From Bacteroidales bacterium (GTDB lineage Bacteria; Bacteroidota; Bacteroidia; Bacteroidales; WCHB1-69): a DNA stretch of 37,931 nucleotides. This document shows positions 8,816 through 17,165 of the stretch, piece after piece (position 1 is the stretch's first letter; every line of letters begins with the position of its first letter). The translations under genes and the position numbers were made by a program. Where the stretch lies: contig JAKSME010000007.1 of the NCBI GenBank assembly GCA_024400785.1, positions 1 through 37,931 of the forward strand, given 5' to 3'. The notes under the pieces were generated by a model. It was not told the origin of the DNA. It did no database searches and was given only the letters and a program-made list of their open reading frames with translations.

Positions 8816-11800
8816 CTCTTTCACTACTGCGTAGGCACCGCTTTGTTGTAGTGTGATGGCATATTTGTGCCTCCCGTCCTTCGACTGTGTGTATCGCACG
8901 TTCCCTTCCGCGTACGGATATAGCGGCCGTGTGCCGTATATGGCATAGCCGTTTTCCAATAACCAGCCGCCTATCTCGCAAAGCCGCTGCTGTGCCGCCA
9001 ACGGTAGCTGCCCATCAGCATCGGGACCGACATTTAAGAGGTAGTTACCACCTTTCGCAACTATATCTATCAGTGTGTGAATAAGTTGTCTGGAACTTTT
9101 GTAGTTGTCATTCTCCACGTATGACCAACTGTCGCCCATGCTCATGCAGGTTTCCCAAGGGTAAGGCAGCAGCGTGTCGGGAACTTGTTGCTCCGGCGTC
9201 CGGTAATTTTCATATTTGCCACCCACACTTCGATCTACGATGATGAGGTCGGGATTTTCTGCTCGCGCCATCTTCGCAATGCGCTGCATATCAATGTCTT
9301 GAATGCGTTGGTATGCTCCAAGCCATTCTCGCGTTTCCTCCGTCAGGCTCCATGCCGGTCGTACCCAGCCGCCGTCCAACCAGAGAATGTCAATCTCTCC
9401 ATAATTGTGTGTGATCTCATACAACTGATTGTAAGTAAACTCTTTATACTTTTCCCATCGCTCGGGATAAATGTTGATGTCATAGTTGACGTTGCGATCT
9501 GGCGTTGTCCATTCGTGCGCCCAGTAGTCATCGCAATGCCAGTCGGGTTTTGAAAAGTAGAGCCCCGTCCACATATTTTGCGCGCGGAAAGCGTCCACCA
9601 CCGACTTGGTGATGTCGGGTTGCGGTGTGGAATGGTAGGGACAGTCGGGTCCCGCCACGCTGTAATCGGTGTATTTGCTGTCGAACATGCAGAAACCGTC
9701 ATGGTGCTTGGTGGTGAAAACCACATATTTCATGCCCGCCTCTTTTGCAACTGCAGCCCATTGCTCAGGGGCGAATTTTTTCGGGTTAAAAGTTTGATTT
9801 AGTGCTTGATAGCGTTTCTTGTATTCGTTGTAATCTTCACCATTGCGGGTGATCCACGGCTCATTGCAGATGCTCCACGACTCCACTACCCCCCACTGAG
9901 CATACATTCCCCAATGCAACATAAAGCCAAATTTCAAATCCTGCCATTCTTCCATTCGGTTCAAAATCACGGGGGCTGTTTCTGGCTGCGCGTCTGCGGA
10001 TACTTCCTCGACCACGGTTGTATTTTCACTGTCGAACCCGATTTCAATAACATAGTTTCTGCCAGATTTTGGCTCAATCATCACCTGTTTTTCTTCATCA
10101 AAAACCTTCAACCAAAATGGATCTATCTGGATGTCAAAGTCTTTTGTCGCGTGAACGGGAATGGTGAGATGAGCGAAACCAACCAAACTCTTTTTCGGGG
10201 CGGCCGTATCTTCCAAATTTCTCACGTAGACTTGTACCACGGCTTTTCCTGTCGGTGAAGTGCACCTTTCGGATATTCGGTCATGGGAAACGGTCCCGTG
10301 AATGGTGAGGCTTTCTCGGCAAAAAGTGACATTTTTCAATGAAAACTGACTGTAACTCAATCCGAAACCAAACGGGAAAAGCGGTTTCTCTTCCATATAG
10401 CGATAGGTGCGCCCTCGCATATTATAGTCGGTAAATTCCGGCAGTTGTTGCGTTGAGCGGTAAAAAGTCACAGGCAAACGGCCGAAAGAGTTGCGTTTTC
10501 CAGCCAGCGTTTGTGCAACTGCCGCTCCCATCTTTTCCCCACCGTACCAACATACCAATATTGCATCTACTTCATCCACAATGTTTTCCAATGCAATGGC
10601 ACTGCCTGTGCAAAGCAACAAAACAATCGGTTTCCCATATCTTTTCAACTTTTTTAAGTCATCAAGTTGAGATTGGGGCAGTTCAATCCGTGTTCTGTCG
10701 CCTTTGTAGAACCCGGGTTCGTTTATTGGCAGCTCTTCACCTTCCAATTGAGGAGAAAGCCCTCCAACATAGACGATGACATCGGAATTTTTTGCTTTTT
10801 TGGTAAGAGGAAAAAGGTCGCTCATTCCTTCCCAAACGGAAACGGTGTGCTGCGGCGTTCCGTTGTAGTTGCCTATCGGCATCAGTGTGTCGGCGGCATT
10901 GGGACCGGTTAGAAAGATTTTTGTCCCTTCAGAAATGAGTGGCACTATGCCATTATTTTTCAACATTACGATACTGCTTGATGAAGCATATATTTGTGTA
11001 TCAATTATTTTTAAAAAATAATTGGGTGATAAAATGTTACTTGATGGTTCTTCTACGCGCAGTCGGGTAGTAAGGATTCTGCGGACATGTTCGTTGATTT
11101 TCGCTTCGCTGATCCAGCCCGAATCCACGGCTGTTCTGAGAGCGGAAAGTCCGCTACCGCATTCCAGATCCACTTCGCTCCCGAAAGCGTCTGCAGCGGC
11201 GCGAGGAGCACTTGTGTGTGTTTCGTGGCGCGGCGTCTTCGCATCACGCTCCCAACAGTCGTTCAACGCCCAGCAGTCGGTCACCAGCAAACCGTCGTAC
11301 TGCCACCGATGCCGTAAAATGTCTACCAGCAATTCTTTGTGGGTACAGCACGGCTCCCCGTTCAAACGATTGTATCCGCACATCACTTGTTGCACATCGC
11401 TGTTTTTGATAATGTACTCAAAGGCAGGAAGATAGGTGGTCCACAAGTCGCGATATGAGATTTGCGCGTCAAATTGGTGGCGCAAACTTTCGGGACCGCT
11501 GTGCACGGCCAGATGCTTGAGGCAGGCGGCCGTTGTGAGGTGGCCGTCGCCATAGCGTTCGCTCTCTTGCAGCCCATTGACACAGGCCAATCCCATCATT
11601 GCGGTAAGAAACGGGTCTTCGCCGTAGGTTTCCATGCCGCGTCCCCACCGTGGGTCGCGGAAAATGTTGATGTTCGGGGTGAAGAAAGTGAGTCCGGTGT
11701 AGTCGCCATACTCGCCCGCAGCTTGCGACTGGCGGTGTTTTTCTCGGGCTTCTGCCGCTGTGGCGGAAAAGATTCCGCGCACCAATTCAGGGTCGAATGT

Positions 11801-12067
11801 CGCCGAGAGCGCGATGGGCATGGGCCAAACCGTCGCCAACCCATTGCGTGCCACACCGTGTAAAGCCTCATTCCACCAACTGTAAGCCGGCAGGCCGACA
11901 TGCGGAATGGCCGGATTTTGATGCTCCATCAGCGAGAGTTTCTCATCAAGCGTCAGTTGCGACAATATTGCCTCTGCCCGCTCTTCGATACTGCTCCCCG
12001 CATGGTTCTGCGACATGGCGGCGAAGGAACACATTATCATGAATAACAGGCAGTAAACTCGCTTCAT
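8810..12067 (-). CDS. Secreted GH3 glycosidase - GH29 alpha-L-fucosidase fusion
   Basis: One uninterrupted 1085-residue frame. Signal peptide 1-19. Residues ~25-670 are a complete GH3 protein: (beta/alpha)8 domain with DPRWGRGMETYGEDP (138-152) and nucleophile Asp264 in LVTDCWAL; a second alpha/beta domain with GLSPQLEGEELP (candidate acid/base Glu near 442-445); then a fibronectin-III-like end. This subtype resembles beta-xylosidases and beta-glucosidases. After a short linker (~680-705), residues ~706-1085 are a GH29 fucosidase: FGFMLHWGMYAQWG, TTKHHDGFCMFDS, and nucleophile Asp898 in ILWLDGGW. Together they could remove beta-xylose or beta-glucose and alpha-fucose from one glycan, for example fucosylated xyloglucan or host glycan; that is inference. 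It follows the HAD gene by 12 bp. No CBM or T9SS domain is seen. Confidence 0.9.
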   Translation of the reverse strand: MKRVYCLLFMIMCSFAAMSQNHAGSSIEERAEAILSQLTLDEKLSLMEHQNPAIPHVGLPAYSWWNEALHGVARNGLATVWPMPIALSATFDPELVRGIFSATAAEAREKHRQSQAAGEYGDYTGLTFFTPNINIFRDPRWGRGMETYGEDPFLTAMMGLACVNGLQESERYGDGHLTTAACLKHLAVHSGPESLRHQFDAQISYRDLWTTYLPAFEYIIKNSDVQQVMCGYNRLNGEPCCTHKELLVDILRHRWQYDGLLVTDCWALNDCWERDAKTPRHETHTSAPRAAADAFGSEVDLECGSGLSALRTAVDSGWISEAKINEHVRRILTTRLRVEEPSSNILSPNYFLKIIDTQIYASSSSIVMLKNNGIVPLISEGTKIFLTGPNAADTLMPIGNYNGTPQHTVSVWEGMSDLFPLTKKAKNSDVIVYVGGLSPQLEGEELPINEPGFYKGDRTRIELPQSQLDDLKKLKRYGKPIVLLLCTGSAIALENIVDEVDAILVCWYGGEKMGAAVAQTLAGKRNSFGRLPVTFYRSTQQLPEFTDYNMRGRTYRYMEEKPLFPFGFGLSYSQFSLKNVTFCRESLTIHGTVSHDRISERCTSPTGKAVVQVYVRNLEDTAAPKKSLVGFAHLTIPVHATKDFDIQIDPFWLKVFDEEKQVMIEPKSGRNYVIEIGFDSENTTVVEEVSADAQPETAPVILNRMEEWQDLKFGFMLHWGMYAQWGVVESWSICNEPWITRNGEDYNEYKKRYQALNQTFNPKKFAPEQWAAVAKEAGMKYVVFTTKHHDGFCMFDSKYTDYSVAGPDCPYHSTPQPDITKSVVDAFRAQNMWTGLYFSKPDWHCDDYWAHEWTTPDRNVNYDINIYPERWEKYKEFTYNQLYEITHNYGEIDILWLDGGWVRPAWSLTEETREWLGAYQRIQDIDMQRIAKMARAENPDLIIVDRSVGGKYENYRTPEQQVPDTLLPYPWETCMSMGDSWSYVENDNYKSSRQLIHTLIDIVAKGGNYLLNVGPDADGQLPLAAQQRLCEIGGWLLENGYAIYGTRPLYPYAEGNVRYTQSKDGRHKYAITLQQSGAYAVVKEL

Positions 12068-12079
12068 GTTTCAATTTTT

Positions 12080-12775
12080 TTAGAAAAAATCCAGTAAATC
12101 GGAAAAAGTCTCCGCCCGTCGCATGTTCCCATGCTCGAAATCTTCGATGATTTCGTGCTGCCACATGATTTCGTAGGGAATGTGTACCGCCATCGCTCCA
12201 ATATTCAGCGCGGGCAGTATGTCCGATTTGAGGGAATTCCCCACCATCAGCAACTCTTCCGGCGCAATATCCATGGCCGTACAAAGGTCTCTGTAGTCGC
12301 TTTCCTTTTTATCCGTAACAATAAATACTCTGTCAAAAAATGGCAGAAGTCCAGACCTTTTTAGCTTGTTTTCCTGGGTGAGAAGTTCCCCCTTGGTGAA
12401 GACGACAAGCATATATTTTTCAATGCTTTTCAAGTGTTCCAGAGTCTCTTTCACACCAGAAAGTGGTGTGGCTTTGAGACGCACCAAAGTACGACCTGCC
12501 TCAATAATTTTCCCGATGTCGTGAGCAGGAACTTTGCCTTTGCTGGCTTTCACCGCATTTTCAATCAGCGACATGGTGAAAGCCACGGCGCCATAACCAT
12601 AATCTGGCATATTGTCCATCTCGATGGCATAGAGCTGTTCGGAAATTTCTTCCTTGCTTCCGTAGGGCGAGAGAATGTCGCACATTTCGGACTCCACTTT
12701 GCGAAAAAATGGCTCATTGTCCCACAAAGTATCATCGGCATCAAATGCAATTACTTTGATGTTTTCCAACTTCAT
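12080..12775 (-). CDS. HAD-superfamily phosphatase
   Basis: 231 residues. Motif I is DADDTLWDN (Asp12 nucleophile, Asp14 acid/base), motif II lies in VVFTKG, motif III Lys in the TDKKESDY region, and motif IV is VGNSLKSDI. The helical cap between residues ~20 and ~95 places it in the class I (C1 cap) group that includes phosphoglycolate- and nucleotidase-like enzymes. It therefore probably dephosphorylates a small metabolite in the cytoplasm; the substrate is unknown. It lies 16 bp after metG and 12 bp before the GH3-GH29 gene, so the three genes are likely one transcript. Confidence 0.88.
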   Translation of the reverse strand: MKLENIKVIAFDADDTLWDNEPFFRKVESEMCDILSPYGSKEEISEQLYAIEMDNMPDYGYGAVAFTMSLIENAVKASKGKVPAHDIGKIIEAGRTLVRLKATPLSGVKETLEHLKSIEKYMLVVFTKGELLTQENKLKRSGLLPFFDRVFIVTDKKESDYRDLCTAMDIAPEELLMVGNSLKSDILPALNIGAMAVHIPYEIMWQHEIIEDFEHGNMRRAETFSDLLDFF

Positions 12776-12791
12776 ATCGACAGGAAATCAA

Positions 12792-14846
12792 CTATTTCAC
12801 CGTGCTGCCGGCATTAACTTTCTTTTCGGGTTGCATGAGTGAAAGACTGCCGTCGGCGTTTTCTGCCATGAGCACCATGCCGTGCGATTTTACGCCCTTG
12901 ATTTCTTTCGGGGCAAGATTGATGAGCATCAACACTTGCTGGCCGACGAGCTTTTCGGGTTCGTAGTATTCGGCAATGCCGGAAACGATTTCGCGGGTGT
13001 CAACGCCCGTATTGACTTTGAGTTTCAGCAGTTTCTTGGTTTTGGGAACGCGTTCTGCCTCCAACACCGTTACCACGCGGAGGTCCATCTTCTGGAAGTC
13101 ATCGTAACTGATGTCCTCCTTGGCATTGATGGCCGGGGCATTGGCGAGGGCGTTGGCTTTTTTGGCATCTTCCAACTTCTTGACTTGTGCGGCGATGGCT
13201 TCATCTTCAACTTTCACAAACAGAAATTCTGCCGGGTTGATTTTGTTCCCGGCTTTCAGCAAATCTGTGTGCCCTCCGTCGTTCCAATTCTTGTTATTAA
13301 GATTGAGCATCTGCTGTAATTTGGCAGAGGTGAAAGGAAGGAATGGTTCGCAAAGTACTGACAAACAAGCACAAATTTGTAAAGAAACGTGAAGGATGAT
13401 CTTCACATATTCAGGATTCTCTTTTTGTTTTTTCCATGGTTCAGTTTCGGTAAGGTATTTGTTGCCGAGGCGGGCGAGATTCATCAATTCGGCTTGAGCT
13501 TCGCGGAAGCGATAGCGTTCGATGCTGTTTCCAATGCGCTGCGGAAATTCGGCTATTTGGCTCCGTACCTCTTTTTCCAAGTCGGTCAGCTCTCCTAATT
13601 CAGGAATGATGCCTCCGTAATATTTGTGAGTCAGGGCCACGGTTCTATTGACGAAATTGCCAAAGATGGCGAGCAGTTCGTTGTTATTTTTGGCTTGGAA
13701 GTCGGCCCATGTAAAGTCGGCATCTTTGGTTTCCGGAGCGATGGAGGTGAGGGTGTAGCGGAGGGTGTCCTGTTTGCCCGGGAAATCCTGCAAATATTCG
13801 TGCAACCAAACGGCCCAGTTGCGGGAGGTGGAGATTTTGTCACCTTCTAAATTGAGAAATTCGTTTGCAGGAACATTTTCCGGCAAAATATAACTGCCAT
13901 CAGCTTTCAACATGCACGGGAAAATGATGCAGTGGAACACGATGTTGTCTTTCCCGATGAAGTGAACCAGCTGTGTATCATCATCTTTCCACCATTTTTC
14001 CCAATCGGTTCTACCTTGTTCCTTCGTCCATTCTTTCGTTGCGGAAATGTAGCCGATGGGCGCGTCGAACCAAACATACAGCACTTTCCCTTCTGCATCT
14101 TTGAGCGGAACTTGCACGCCCCAGCTCAAGTCGCGGGTGACGGCGCGGGGATGCAAACCTGCTTCAATCCAAGATTTGCATTGACCGTAAACATTCACTT
14201 TCCAATCCTCCTTGTGCCCTTCGAGAATCCACTCTTTCAGCCACGGTTCGTACTGGTCCAAAGGAAGATACCAGTGCTTGGTTTCTTTCATCACTGGCGG
14301 ATTTCCGCTCAGTGTTGACTTGGGATTGATGAGGTCGGTGGCATTGAGTGTGGCGCCGCACGCTTCGCATTGGTCTCCGTATGCCTTTTCATTGTGGCAG
14401 TGCGGGCATTCCCCGGTGATGTAACGGTCGGCGAGGAACTGTTTGGCTTCTTCATCGTAATACTGTTGTGAAGTTTGCTCGATGAGTTTTCCGTCGTTGT
14501 AAAGTTTTGTGAAATAGGCAGCAGCGGTTTCGTGGTGTGTGGGGTTGGAGGTGCGGGAATAGATGTCGAAAGATATTCCTAACTCTTTGAATGACTGTTT
14601 GATGATATTGTGATAGCGGTCTACGATATCCTGCGGAGTAACGCCCTCTTTGCGTGCTTTGAGCGTAATGGGAACGCCGTGTTCGTCGGAACCGCCGAGG
14701 AACAGCACCTCTTTCCCGTTGTTGCGGAGGTAGCGTGCATAAATGTCGGCAGGAACGTAAACGCCGGCAAGATGACCGATATGAACGGGGCCGTTCGCAT
14801 ACGGAAGGGCCGAAGTAATGGTGTAGCGTGCAGGATTCTTTTTCAT
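12792..14846 (-). CDS. metG: Methionyl-tRNA synthetase with C-terminal tRNA-binding domain
   Basis: 684 residues from ATG 14846; the frame extends upstream to 14918, but that segment contains the promoter box and terminator, so it is not coding. Class I catalytic signatures are VHIGHL (HIGH, residues 22-25) and [12 protein letters not shown] (a KMSKS variant, KISTS). The connective peptide carries a zinc knuckle CPHC-x9-CEAC. A C-terminal EMAP/Trbp111-like OB fold (from about residue 575, [21 protein letters not shown]) makes this the long, dimeric MetG form. It charges tRNA-Met. First gene of the metG-HAD-GH3/GH29 unit. Confidence 0.97.
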   Translation of the reverse strand: MKKNPARYTITSALPYANGPVHIGHLAGVYVPADIYARYLRNNGKEVLFLGGSDEHGVPITLKARKEGVTPQDIVDRYHNIIKQSFKELGISFDIYSRTSNPTHHETAAAYFTKLYNDGKLIEQTSQQYYDEEAKQFLADRYITGECPHCHNEKAYGDQCEACGATLNATDLINPKSTLSGNPPVMKETKHWYLPLDQYEPWLKEWILEGHKEDWKVNVYGQCKSWIEAGLHPRAVTRDLSWGVQVPLKDAEGKVLYVWFDAPIGYISATKEWTKEQGRTDWEKWWKDDDTQLVHFIGKDNIVFHCIIFPCMLKADGSYILPENVPANEFLNLEGDKISTSRNWAVWLHEYLQDFPGKQDTLRYTLTSIAPETKDADFTWADFQAKNNNELLAIFGNFVNRTVALTHKYYGGIIPELGELTDLEKEVRSQIAEFPQRIGNSIERYRFREAQAELMNLARLGNKYLTETEPWKKQKENPEYVKIILHVSLQICACLSVLCEPFLPFTSAKLQQMLNLNNKNWNDGGHTDLLKAGNKINPAEFLFVKVEDEAIAAQVKKLEDAKKANALANAPAINAKEDISYDDFQKMDLRVVTVLEAERVPKTKKLLKLKVNTGVDTREIVSGIAEYYEPEKLVGQQVLMLINLAPKEIKGVKSHGMVLMAENADGSLSLMQPEKKVNAGSTVK

Positions 14847-14868
14847 TTTATTCTGATTTATTAAAGTG

Positions 14869-14876
14869 CAAAAATA
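14869..14876 (-). promoter_or_regulatory. Promoter -7 box TATTTTTG for metG
   Basis: Minus-strand TATTTTTGCA lies 22 bp before the metG ATG and just after the terminator of the upstream operon. This supports independent transcription of metG and its start at 14846. Confidence 0.45.
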
Positions 14877-14885
14877 CAAAATTTT

Positions 14886-14918
14886 ACAAAAAATGGAGGC
14901 ACTTGCCGGTACCTCCAT
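14886..14918 (-). terminator. Rho-independent terminator of the mce-decarboxylase operon
   Basis: On the minus strand ATGGAGGTAC and GTGCCTCCAT pair over 10 bp (one G-U) around a 6-nt loop (CGGCAA) and are followed by TTTTTTG. It lies 25 bp after the stop of the decarboxylase beta subunit. Confidence 0.85.
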
Positions 14919-14943
14919 CCTATTTTTATTTATTGATTATTAA

Positions 14944-16131
14944 CTAGTTGTAAAGGAAGCTCAGCAATACGCCCGCAGCAACGGCACTACCGATAACGCC
15001 GGCCACGTTCGGCCCCATGGCGTGCATGAGCAGGTAGTTCGTTTTGTCGTATTTTAGACCTTCTACGTTGGAAACACGTGCACTGTCAGGCACTGCGGAT
15101 ACACCGGAGTTGCCAATCAACGGGTTGATTTTGTTGCCTTCTTTCAAGAAAAGATTGAAGAATTTTACGAAACATACGCCTGCCGCTGTTGCAATGACGA
15201 ATGAAACGGCACCGAGGAAGAAAATAAGCACGGATTTATAGTTGAGGAAGGTGGAAGCTTGAGTTGAGCAACCAACGGTCAAACCGATAAGGATGGTAAC
15301 GATATCGATGAGCGCATTGGAAGCAGTGTTGGCCAAACGTTTGGTTACACCACTTTCTTTCAGTAAGTTACCGAAGAAAAGCATACCAAGAAGAGGAAGA
15401 CCGGTGGGAACGATGAAAGCGGTGAGGAGGATACACAGAATGGGGAAGAGGACCTTTTCGCGATGGGTGACGGCGCGCGGCGGACGCATGCGAATGACAC
15501 GCTCTTTGTCGGTGGTGAGCAAACGCATGATCGGCGGCTGAATTACCGGTACCAAGGCCATGTACGAGTACGCCGAAATGGCAATGGCACCCATCAAACT
15601 CGGTGCTAACTTCGATGATATGAAGATGGCCGTAGGACCGTCAGCACCACCGATGATACCGATAGCACCAGCTTCCATGGGAGTGAAACCCAACAACAAA
15701 GCGATGATGTATGCACCGAAAATACCAAACTGGGCCGCCGCACCAATCACAATCAATTTCGGATTGGAAATCAAAGCCGAAAAGTCGGTCATTGCACCAA
15801 TACCCAAGAAGATTAACGGTGGGTAAAAACCCTTTAACACACCGAAATACAAGTAATTAAGTACAGCACCATTTTCATATACGCCCACTTGCAAACCATC
15901 GGTGAAAGGAATGTTGCCAACGATGATGCCGAATCCGATCGGAATCAACAGCATGGGTTCGTATTCTTTAATGATAGCCAGCGCGATGAAGAATGCGCCG
16001 ATGAGGATCATGATGATGTTTCCGAGTTGCGCGTTCGCAAAACCGGTGTATCCCCAAAACTGACTGATACCATCGACGAATGCTTCGCCAATGCCTAATT
16101 GCAGCAGTCCGGACATGATTAAATTGCTCAT
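14944..16131 (-). CDS. Na+-transporting (methylmalonyl-CoA/oxaloacetate) decarboxylase beta subunit
   Basis: 395 residues, very hydrophobic, about ten membrane segments. The conserved family segment GADGPTAIFISSKLAPSLMG (with Asp in the membrane) and the polar loop around VIQPPIMRLLTTDKERVIRM identify the OadB/MmdB/GcdB family. This subunit decarboxylates carboxybiotin and pumps Na+ outward. Being 25 bp behind methylmalonyl-CoA epimerase, its complex is most likely methylmalonyl-CoA decarboxylase of the succinate-to-propionate pathway. The carboxyltransferase (alpha), biotin carrier and small gamma subunits are not in this operon; a terminator follows directly. So they must be encoded elsewhere. 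Family certain, substrate inferred from context. Confidence 0.93.
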   Translation of the reverse strand: MSNLIMSGLLQLGIGEAFVDGISQFWGYTGFANAQLGNIIMILIGAFFIALAIIKEYEPMLLIPIGFGIIVGNIPFTDGLQVGVYENGAVLNYLYFGVLKGFYPPLIFLGIGAMTDFSALISNPKLIVIGAAAQFGIFGAYIIALLLGFTPMEAGAIGIIGGADGPTAIFISSKLAPSLMGAIAISAYSYMALVPVIQPPIMRLLTTDKERVIRMRPPRAVTHREKVLFPILCILLTAFIVPTGLPLLGMLFFGNLLKESGVTKRLANTASNALIDIVTILIGLTVGCSTQASTFLNYKSVLIFFLGAVSFVIATAAGVCFVKFFNLFLKEGNKINPLIGNSGVSAVPDSARVSNVEGLKYDKTNYLLMHAMGPNVAGVIGSAVAAGVLLSFLYN

Positions 16132-16156
16132 ATCTGATAAAACTTTTAGTTAAACG

Positions 16157-16570
16157 CTATTTTTTGTTGGGGTTTTCACAAAGCTCGGTCAAAACTTTGC
16201 CAGTGCTTTTCGGATGGAGAAAACCGATTTGCAAACCTTCTGCACCAGCACGCGGTGCTTTGTCAATCAATGCAACACCCTTTTCTGCCATCTCATTCAA
16301 AGCATTGGCGGCATTGTCAACGCAAAATGCGATGTGATGGATGCCTTCACCCTTCTTTTCAATGAAACCGGCAATCGTGCTGGTCTCATCCGTGGGCTCC
16401 AATAATTCAATCTTGGTCTGGCCAACCATGAAAAAAGCAGTCTTTACCTTCTGGTCAGCAACAACTTCGGTGGCGTAACACTTCAGTCCAAGGATGTTTT
16501 CATAATACGGAATTGCATCTTCCAAACTCTTAACGGCGATGCCAATGTGTTCAATATGTGATATTTGCAT
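16157..16570 (-). CDS. mce: Methylmalonyl-CoA epimerase (VOC fold)
   Basis: 137 residues, normal length. Two betaalphabeta-betabetabeta modules carry the metal ligands typical of the family: His in HIEHIGIAV, Glu in KIELLEP, His in IHHIAFCVD and Glu in VLTELCE. It interconverts (S)- and (R)-methylmalonyl-CoA, linking the B12 mutase product to decarboxylation to propionyl-CoA. First gene of a two-gene operon with the decarboxylase beta subunit (25 bp gap). The box TAATTTTG lies 29 bp upstream. Confidence 0.95.
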   Translation of the reverse strand: MQISHIEHIGIAVKSLEDAIPYYENILGLKCYATEVVADQKVKTAFFMVGQTKIELLEPTDETSTIAGFIEKKGEGIHHIAFCVDNAANALNEMAEKGVALIDKAPRAGAEGLQIGFLHPKSTGKVLTELCENPNKK

Positions 16571-16599
16571 AACAAAAATGTTTTTCCAATTTCGGTGTG

Positions 16600-16607
16600 C
16601 AAAATTA
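16600..16607 (-). promoter_or_regulatory. Promoter -7 box TAATTTTG for mce
   Basis: Minus-strand TAATTTTGCAC matches TAnnTTTG and is correctly placed for a short leader before the mce ATG at 16570. Confidence 0.4.
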
Positions 16608-16650
16608 CAAAAAAATGTCAGTATTTCATAAGGAAATATAAAAATAATTA

Positions 16651-16665
16651 TTGCCCACTGGACAA
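16651..16665 (-). terminator. Weak hairpin after the lipoprotein gene
   Basis: Minus strand TTGTCC-AGT-GGGCAA forms a 6-bp stem with a very short loop, followed by an A/T-rich, T-containing run. It could end the guaD-ligase-lipoprotein transcript, but the stem is short. Confidence 0.25.
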
Positions 16666-16694
16666 CAACAATTTTATCTCACAATCCATCCCTC

Positions 16695-16715
16695 TAAAGT
16701 CCAAAGTCCAAAGTC
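16695..16715 (+). repeat. Three tandem heptamers (T/C)AAAGTC
   Basis: TAAAGTC CAAAGTC CAAAGTC directly abut the stop codon of the minus-strand lipoprotein gene. A short simple-sequence repeat with no other apparent content. Confidence 0.7.
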
Positions 16716-17155
16716 TACTCACTATACTTCTTGTAAGTGTAAGTCGCCCAAACCTCGGTGCTCGAACCATTGGTGCTGTAATAGTCGTAGTCGTCCTCAC
16801 AGTAACAATAAATGCGGACTCGATACCTTTTGGTGGGTTTCCAATTTTCCCGCAGATGCGCGTCCACTTGGTCGGTCAGTGCCGTCGTCTCCTCTCGGAT
16901 GCGTTTGTATTCGGAGTAGGGAACATCTTTAACAATAAAGCCGTGATTTTTGATACTGTCGCCGTAACTTCCTTGCGCAATGCCTTCATCAAAAGCATGA
17001 AGCAGGTTGGTGATTTCATCACTCGGTTCGTAGTTGAAGTTGGTGATGTCCCAGTAAACCTTGTAACTCTTGGGCACTTTGCTCTCGTTTTCACAAGAAC
17101 TGACGGCCAAAACCATCGCAATGACGGTGAAGCAGACAAAAATGACTTTTTTCAT
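16715..17155 (-). CDS. Hypothetical lipoprotein
   Basis: 146 residues from ATG 17155; the frame is open upstream into the ligase gene, but the start at 17155 gives a clean lipoprotein signal MKKVIFVCFTVIAMVLAVSSC with lipobox VSSC (Cys21). The mature protein is acidic in the middle and Tyr-rich at the end (YCYCEDDYDYYST). No known domain. It begins 10 bp after the acyl-CoA ligase, so it is probably translated from the same transcript. Likely anchored in the periplasm or outer membrane; role unknown. Confidence 0.78.
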   Translation of the reverse strand: MKKVIFVCFTVIAMVLAVSSCENESKVPKSYKVYWDITNFNYEPSDEITNLLHAFDEGIAQGSYGDSIKNHGFIVKDVPYSEYKRIREETTALTDQVDAHLRENWKPTKRYRVRIYCYCEDDYDYYSTNGSSTEVWATYTYKKYSE

Positions 17156-17165
17156 AATGGTATGG

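Noticed and set aside
14847-14918. N-terminal extension of MetG
   Set aside because: The extra 24 codons overlap a terminator and promoter box, and MetG proteins start near [19 protein letters not shown].
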